Of a stretch of 64,000 nt of DNA, positions 57,742 through 64,000 are shown piece by piece. The stretch is from Allomyces arbusculus (Eukaryota; Blastocladiomycota; Blastocladiomycetes; Blastocladiales; Blastocladiaceae), in assembly GCA_027604705.1 (NCBI GenBank), contig JADHYV010000004.1, positions 1 to 64,000 of the forward strand, read 5' to 3'. The position numbers and the translations under genes are program-made. The stretch's first letter is position 1; each line of letters starts with the position of its first letter. The notes under the pieces were generated by a model. The model saw only the letters and a program-made list of their open reading frames with translations, did not search any database and was not told the DNA's origin.

Positions 57742-58365
57742 ATGGCCCGTCGCCGCCGCGCCGCCAAGGGCAAGTCGCGCGCGTCGGCCTCGTCGAGCTC
57801 CTCTGCGGCCGCGGCCGCACCGCCGCACGCGTCTCAAGATGAGGCCGAAACCGAATCTGCGTCGAGCAGTGTCGCATCCACTTCACCACCGCCCTCGCCC
57901 GTCCCGCTCGCGTCGCCGCCGCTCTCGTCGTTTGTTCTGCCCGTGATCGCTGAAACCAGCGACGACTCGTCCTCTTCTTCCCTGCCCGGGTCCTCGCCCG
58001 AGGACCTGGCCGATGACGCCAGCAGCAGCAGCACCACAACCGCGTCACCGCATGCCGTGCCCGCCGCGCCGCCCGTGCACGTTGAAGACGACGACGCACC
58101 GTCCTCGACGTCCGACCCGGCGTCGGTGCTCAGCACGTCGCCGCCAACGTCGGCCGGAACCGGCACGTCCTCGCCCGTCGTCGTGACGCGGTCCGGCACG
58201 GGGATGGCGGTCCCGAGCCGCGTCGAGTCGCCGACACCCGTCCCGACCTCGCCACCGGCATCGGCGCCGCTCAGCTCGAGTTCGAGCTCGGCGTCCGGGT
58301 GGAGCGCGGTGGGCGGGCTGCACGCGCTCGCGACGGATACGGCGCAGAGTCTCGACCAACATGCG
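57742..58365 (+). CDS. Unrecognised Ser/Pro-rich coding exon, perhaps first exon of the repeat-protein gene
   Basis: ATG at 57742 opens a frame of 208 codons (MARRRRAAKGKSRAS onwards) ending at a good donor (GTATGT at 58366). The protein begins strongly basic and is then Ser/Pro/Thr/Asp-rich, with no domain. Its end (DTAQSLDQHA) would splice in phase 0 to an acceptor at 59135, continuing with EQSILALPPEDIEDASTV into the repeat protein at 59376. That would need a 770-base intron, large for this window. The alternative is a separate small gene. I cannot decide from sequence alone. Confidence 0.45.
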
Positions 58366-59135
58366 GTATGTAGATGTGCATTTTTTTTCATTCATCGTCA
58401 TTGTCATCGTGACGGGTATGGGCTGGGCGCAGGCCGGCAGGCAGGAAGGCAGGCAGGGATGGGATGGAAGGCAGTGTTGTGCACCGCTTGCTTCTGCCGC
58501 GCAGCTCCTCGTCCTCCTCGGCAAAGAACAAATCAGGGAGCTCAGACATAGAAGCGCGCGCGCGCGACGCGTCGTCGGTGTGCGACTGGTATGCGGCGAG
58601 TTGGTGGGCAAAGGAGAGCCAACGAGGGCGAGCGGTGATGAGGGGGAGCGGCACCAGCCTGTCATGATTCCCCTGGTTTGCACAGAGAACACAGCCAAGA
58701 AAAACACGCCATCGCGGCCAGCCTGTGCCCAGCCAGCAGCGGTCGGCGAGAATGGAAAGGCCCATGAACTGATCGCTGCTGTGCCTTTTTGCTGCTCGCC
58801 CGTTTTCTTTTCTTCTTCCTTTATTTTCGTTCCTTGCTGCGCCAACGCCGACCGACGCCAACCAACGCTACTGCCACCACCGCGCCCCCTTTCCCATTCC
58901 TCGTCGTGGCCGCCTGGCTTCCCCGTCTGCGACTCCGTGCACACGCGTTGCCCACGCACGCTCTCGCTCGCCCCCATCGTAGCTCCACGACGCCGGCTCG
59001 TCCGACGACGCGCGCACTCCTCGCAGCAGCAGCACCGGCCAAAGCTCCGACGCCGCGCCCCCCTCTCCCCCCGCGCTGGTCCCGACCACGACGGGCCACC
59101 ACCTCTCGCTTCTCTTGGCCGCCTCGACCAACCAG
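58366..59135. other. Possible long intron or promoter region
   Basis: 770 bases bounded by a donor-like GTATGT and an acceptor-like CCAACCAG. It includes a T-run and pyrimidine-rich stretches, and no coding signal I trust. It is either one long intron or the promoter of the repeat-protein gene. Confidence 0.4.
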
Positions 59136-59375
59136 GAGCAAAGCATTCTCGCGCTCCCGCCCGAGGACATTGAAGACGCGTCGACCGTCTCGTCTACCTC
59201 GCTCGAGTCGCTGGCCGCGTCGGTGATCCACCCCGCACCGGCACCGCAAGCACCCGTTCTCGCTCGTTCAACGGACCCCGTGGGCAGCTGCGCGTCGTCG
59301 TCGTGGCTCACGTCGTCCAGGGAAGATCCGCACCCCGATCCCGAGCAACCAGCAAGTCATCCTTCCAGTTCCACC

Positions 59376-62300
59376 ATGGCCAAGACCGTGACAACCACGA
59401 CCAAGGTCACGACCACCAAGACCTCGTCGTCGTCGAGCGGCGGCGGCGGCGGTAGCAGCGGCGGCGCCATGTCGTCGTCGAGTTCCTCGTCCGCGCAGCA
59501 GTCGGGCTCGAGCTCGAGCTCGATGCAGCAGAGTTCCTCGAGCAGCAGCTCGTTCCAAGCCTCGTCTTCGTCGGCGCAAGAATCGTCGTCGTCGTCGAGT
59601 GCCGCCGCGATCGAGGCCTCGTCGTCCTCGGCGTCCTACCAAGAGTCCTCGTCGGCGTCGGCGCAAGAGTCCAGTGCCGCGGCGGTCTCGGTCCAGGAAT
59701 CGGCCTCGGCCAGCCAGCAGGAATCGAGTTCGGCGACTTGGCAAGAGTCCTCGGCGGTTTCCGCGCAAGAGACCACGTCGGCGTCGTGCCAGGAGACGGC
59801 GCAGTCGACCGAGACGCAGCAGGCTGTCTCGTGGGAACAGGGCCAGGCGACGTGGCAGTCGCAGCAGGAGCAGCACGCGGCCACCGAGCAGGCGCATACC
59901 GAGAGCTCGATGGCGACGTGGCAGGCCGGCCAAGACGAGTGGCAGAAGCAGCAGCAGCAGCACGCCGCGACCGAGCAGGCGCACACCGAGTCCTCGATGG
60001 CGACGTGGCAGGCCGGCCAGGACGAGTGGCAGCGCCAGCAGCAGCAGCACGCCGCGACTGAGCAGGCGCACACGGAATCGTCGATGGCGACGTGGCAGGC
60101 CGGGCAAGACGAGTGGCAGCGCCAACAACAGCAGCACGCGGCAACCGAGCAAGCACATACCGAGAGCTCGATGGCGACGTGGCAGGCCGGCCAGGACGAG
60201 TGGCAGCGGCAGCAGGACGAATGGAAGAAGCAGCAGGAGGCACACCTCGCCATGCAGCAGTCGTGGAACGGCGGCGCGGCAACGTCGACGACAACCACGA
60301 CGACCACCGTCACGGGCACCGAGTCATACCAGGGCGGCGGTGCGTCCTCGCAGCAAGCCACGTCAAGCTCCTCGCAGCAGGCCACCTCGAGCTCGTCGCA
60401 GCAAGCGACCTCGAGCTCCTCGCAGCAGGCGACCAGCAGCTCGTCGCAGCAAGTCACGACCAGCTCGTCGCAGCAAGAGTCGGGCTGCTCGAGCTCCATG
60501 AGCACGGCCTATTCGACGTCCTCGACCGAGTACGTGTTTGTGGTCGAGGAAATGTCGACGGTCACCCACGAGCAGTACCTGGTCGCGCTCGACCGCCTGA
60601 TGAAGCAGTACACGTACATTGTGCAGGACGAGAACTCGTCGACCGAGGCGTCGGGCATGGACTCGAACATGTCGGCGACCACGACCACGACCACGACCGT
60701 CACGGGCGGCACCGAGACCAACATGTCTGGCGGCAGCTCGTGCCACACGAGCCAGTCGAACCAGTCGAACCAGTCGAGCTCGTCGACGGTCGTGAACGAG
60801 ACGAACGTGATCAACGAGACGAATGTCGTCAACACGCAGGACGTGGTGAACGTGCACGATGTGGTCAACACGCACGACGTCTACAATACGACCAACGTTG
60901 TCAACGAGTCGTCATCGTCGACCTCCATGTCTACGAGCTCGCAGCAGCAGTCGTCTTCGAGCTCGCAGCAGTCGCAGCAGCAGCAGCAGACGGTGGTCTC
61001 GCGCACGCCCGTGCCCGAGACGACGACCTCGACGCAGGTGATTACGTCCTCGTCTTCGACCTCGTCCGAGGAGCACGAGGAGACCACGGTCACGTCGTCG
61101 TCCAACACCAACATGACCTACGAGGAAATGTACAAGTCGACGATTCTCGAGGAGGAGGCCCAGCAGGCGCAGCAGCAGACCCAGCAGTCGCAGCAGTCGG
61201 TCACGGAGACGGCCGGCAGCGAGACGGTCTCGGTCACGTCGCACAAGAAGCACAACCAGGTGCGGTTCGACGAGAACGTAGTGGTTGCGACCGCCGAGTC
61301 GGTCTCGTCGGGCCCGTCGCCCGTCCTGGCCCCGGCGGCCGCGCCTGCCGTGTCGCAGAACATGACGGTCGTCGAGGAGCACCATGTCGAGGAGAGTGCT
61401 CAGAACTCGGTATGTTTTCGGTTGTATCACACGGATCTTCCCTTGCATATCAGTTCACTGACGCTCTGTTCTGCCCACCTTTAAATAGTACTGGAAGATC
61501 GACGAGGAGACGACCGAGCAGGCGCAGGACATGTATTCGGTCGCGCCGGCCCCGGTGCCGACGCGCGCGCCCGAGCCGGCCCCTAAGCCCGTCGATGACC
61601 GCGGTCTCTTCTCGAGCAACACGTCGACGACGACGACCACTACCTCGAAGCGGTCCAAGATCAGCAAGATCCTGAACCCGTTCTCGTGGGGCCACCACAG
61701 CGACTCGTCGTCGGGCGCGCCCTCGCCCGTTGTCGGTCCTGTCGGTGCCGCGGCCACCGCGTCGACGACCACGGCGATTGCCACGACTGAGACCATCAAC
61801 TACCAGCAGGGTCAACAGTTCCCGCAACAGCCCTACGTCCCCGTGCACGAGCAGGAGGACCTGCGGTTCCAGCAGACGCTCAACAACTTGAGCCAGCAGT
61901 TCACGTACCAGGCGGACGAGTCGCGCCAGCAGCTGACCATGCAGCCGCAGCCGCAGCCGCCCATGCCCATACAGCCGCCGCCTGTGCCCATGATGCCGCC
62001 GCAACCGCAACCGCCCATGCAGTTCCCGCAGCAGCCGCCATTTGTGCCGATGCCGGCGCCGCCCACGCCCGTGCAGCGCCCGATGCCGCCGCAGCAGCCG
62101 CCGATGCCGATGCCGATGCCCCCGCAGCCGCCGATGATGCCGCCGCAACAGCCACCGCAGCGGTACCAGTCGACGATCACGTCGTCGTCTTCGTCGTCGG
62201 TTACGCAGCACCAGCACCAGCACCAGCAGGTCGTGCCGGTCCCGCCGCCGGCGCCTATGCAGCCGGTCGTGCACCAGCACTGCTGCTACCACGCGCACCA

Positions 62301-63718
62301 CCACGGCCACCGGCACCAGACCAAGGTCGACCAGACGCAGTCGCGGCTCGTGCACAACTACTCGGCATGGTGGCCCAACGGTCAGGCGCCGCCGGCGCCG
62401 ACCACACGCAGCCCGTACTCGCCCACGGTGCACGTGCTCGTTAACCAGGAGGTGCACGTCGAGCAGCATGTGCACGACGAGGAAGTGCGCAAGCACCGCA
62501 AGCACAAGCACCACCGCAAGCATTCGCATCGCCGCCACGAGGTCGAGTCCGACTCGGATTCGGGCACCGACGTGCGTGCGCCCTCGTCGTCGCGCCACTC
62601 GACGGTCGTCATCGACCGCCGCTCGGAGGTGAGTTACGCGCCGTCGTCGGTCACGTCGGCATCGTCGGCGCCGTCGCGGTCGTCGCACCGCCACCACAAG
62701 GACCACAAGACGACGTCGGTCACGGCCGACTCGGCCACGATCAACATCAACGTGCACAAGCACCGCCATGACGACAAGGACCGTCACTCGACGGTGTCGG
62801 TCGCGCCGTCGCACACGTCGCAGGGGTCGATCAAGATGGATGGCCGCATCTACACGCATGAGCAGGTTCGCTTTCACTCCCTTTTCAGCCTTCTTCCGCC
62901 GACCGTAACAGAAACTGACCGCCGTCTCCCTCTTATAGATGATGCACCTGCTCCGCACGCAGAACCAGCGCCACGAGCAGCAGCAGGTCGTCACGACGCA
63001 CCACGCGCACCAGTGCACGCACACCGAGTGCCGCCAGCTGCAGCTCAAGGGCTGCCTCTACCTCGCCGCGGCCGCGGCCGGGTTCGGCAACCGTCTCCCG
63101 ACTCCCTCGGAGATGCAGGAGATCTCGCGCATCATGCAGCAGATGGCCGCGGCTGACGCGACGCGCCAGCAGCAGCACCAGGCCTCGCACCACCACTACA
63201 ACCAGCAGCAGCAACAGCAGCACTACGTGTCGTCGACGTCCGTGCAGCAGCAGCAGCAGCATCACGGGTCGTCGCACCGCCATCACTCGTCGTCGGCGTC
63301 GCATCACTCGTCGTCGTCCAAGCACCACCACCACCCTTCGACCTCGTCGTCGTCCAAGCACGTCGGCAACACGACCGTGACCGTCTCGGCGTCCAAGTCG
63401 GGCTCGTCGGGTAAGAAGAGCTCCTCGTCGTCGTCCAAGAAGGAGTCGTCGTCGTCTTCGTCCCGCCGTGCCGCCGCCGAGTCGTCGAACGCGGTCGTCT
63501 CGACCTCATCGTCGTCGTCCAAGAAGGTCACTTCGTCGTCCTCGTCGTCGCGTCGTGCCGCTGCCGAGTCGTCGAACGCGGTCGTCTCGGCCTCGTCGTC
63601 GTCGTCGCGCCGCCACAAGAGCTCGTCGTCGTCGTCGCGGTGCATTGGCACGCGCAACGGGTGCACGTGCTCGCACTGCCAGCGACTCGATTCGCTCCTG
63701 CAGCAGGTGCTCTTCTAA
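59376..63718 (+). CDS. Very large Ser/Gln/His-rich repeat protein, family unknown
   Basis: Three exons (59376-61409, 61489-62865, 62939-63718), all phase 0, give about 1396 residues from the ATG at 59376. Regions in order: poly-Ser/Gly; four 29-residue repeats (HAATEQAHTESSMATWQAGQ then DEWQRQQQQ) at 59874-60221; SSSSQQAT octads; a six-residue repeat around VVN; a second block with KRSKISKILNPFSWG; a Pro/Met/Gln-rich stretch; a very His-rich part (HCCYHAHHHGHRHQ and KHRKHKHHRKHSHRRH); a short possibly folded segment (CLYLAAAAAGFGNRLPTPSE); poly-Gln; and a Ser/Lys tail with a duplicated RRAAAESSNAVVS. It ends in a Cys cluster (CTCSHCQRLDSLLQQ). No signal peptide or membrane helix is seen, so it is probably intracellular. 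No family is recognised. Upstream frame continues to 59136, so the protein may be longer. Confidence 0.7.
59874..60221 (+). repeat. Four tandem 87-base (29-residue) coding repeats
   Basis: Units start at 59874, 59961, 60048 and 60135. Their proteins are almost identical through the TEQAHTESSMATWQAGQDEW core, while third codon positions differ repeatedly (for example Ser as AGC, TCC or TCG). The fourth unit runs into a shortened DEWQRQQDEWKKQQ copy. Confidence 0.9.
60352..60480 (+). repeat. 24-base tandem repeat encoding QQATSSSS
   Basis: Five or so consecutive octapeptide units with small differences at the DNA level, the last one altered to QQVTTSSS. Confidence 0.85.
60790..60912 (+). repeat. 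18-base tandem repeat encoding a V-[VIY]-N hexapeptide
   Basis: Seven consecutive six-residue units of the form N/D-V-V/I/Y-N-x-x, for example NVINET, NVVNTQ, DVVNVH, DVVNTH and DVYNTT. The spacing of V and N is kept while the other positions vary. Confidence 0.8.
63448..63640 (+). repeat. Internal duplication of an RRAAAESSNAVVS segment
   Basis: Two copies of a Ser-run, RRAAAESSNAVVS, Ser-run unit lie about 90 bases apart near the C-terminus of the repeat protein. The second follows KKVT and ends before RRHKSS. The DNA copies are very similar, so this duplication looks more recent than the 29-residue repeats. Confidence 0.8.
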
Positions 63719-64000
63719 GCCGATTCGGCCGGCTGGCAAATGGTGAACGAGGGACGGACGCAATGCGCCGTTCCCGACTAAGACGTGGAACATGGTTATG
63801 GCTGAGTTGGCGGAAGCGATCCTGCGCATGCGCGTATGTTTGTTCAGATTGGATGTCATTTTGCACGATGAGCGGTATTTTCCCATCTCTCTCTTTCTTT
63901 TTTCTCTTTGTTGACCAAATTGCAAAAATCTTGTGGTTCCTCCATATCTCTCGCACACTTCTTCGGTCAATCAAGGTTGAACCGTTTAATTGAAGAATGG
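63719..64000. other. 3' flank of the repeat-protein gene
   Basis: AT-richer sequence to the window end. No gene recognised. Confidence 0.4.

Noticed and set aside
61450-63048. 532-codon Arg/Leu/Val-rich minus-strand frame opposite the repeat protein
   Set aside because: Mirrors the Ser/His/Pro codons of the plus-strand gene. The plus strand has proper splice signals and ordered repeats.

Overview
The window looks like nuclear DNA of a free-living, early-diverging fungus. It is GC-rich and gene-dense, with single-copy housekeeping genes on both strands and mostly short introns (about 50-90 bases). Fungal signs are a Sch9-type C2 plus AGC kinase, a Zap1-like zinc-finger regulator, a PKA regulatory subunit and the mitochondrial valine/isoleucine enzymes. 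A DHCR24-type sterol reductase, an ABCB8-like transporter, an EDEM mannosidase and an RNF10-like E3 ligase point away from the yeasts and towards a zoosporic lineage. Blastocladiomycota is my best guess. This is inference: no rRNA or other marker is present. I recognise no rRNA, tRNA, CRISPR array, transposon or virus-derived element.

Layout. 1-6.3 kb: a WBP4-like zinc-finger splicing protein, a Sch9-like kinase and an orphan 308-residue protein. 6.3-8.5 kb: a degenerate stretch holding a broken second copy of that orphan gene. 8.5-11.1 kb: a mitochondrial ABCB8-like transporter. 12-16.6 kb: an OGFOD1/Tpa1 prolyl hydroxylase and an RNF10/Mag2 RING protein. 17-21 kb: mitochondrial ribosomal protein bL12m and a DHCR24-like reductase. 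21.9-25 kb: the PKA regulatory subunit and OTU1/YOD1. 25.1-33 kb: an ABCC transporter head-to-head with ABCE1/RLI1. 33.9-40.2 kb: a stomatin, then ILV5 and ILV2 head-to-head. 40.6-42 kb: BCP1. 42-44.8 kb: a gene-poor, degenerate stretch. 44.8-49.8 kb: an SLC10A7/RCH1-like carrier and an EDEM mannosidase. 50.3-54.7 kb: the Zap1-like regulator and a secreted tyrosinase. 55.9-63.7 kb: unrecognised low-complexity proteins, ending in a very large Ser/Gln/His-rich repeat protein.

Links between genes. ILV2 and ILV5 catalyse consecutive steps of branched-chain amino-acid synthesis and share one intergenic region of about 1 kb. The Sch9-like kinase and the PKA regulatory subunit belong to the two classic nutrient-signalling branches. 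OTU1 and EDEM both serve ER-associated degradation. ABCE1, the RNF10-like ligase and OGFOD1 all act on ribosomes or translation termination. These are functional themes, not operons.

The most unusual material is the repeat protein at 59376-63718 (four 29-residue repeats conserved in protein but diverged at silent sites, plus several other internal repeats), the orphan gene with its decayed neighbour copy, and a strong splice-donor preference for GTACG. All exon boundaries were inferred by eye from splice signals, reading frame and family conservation, so single boundaries may be off.
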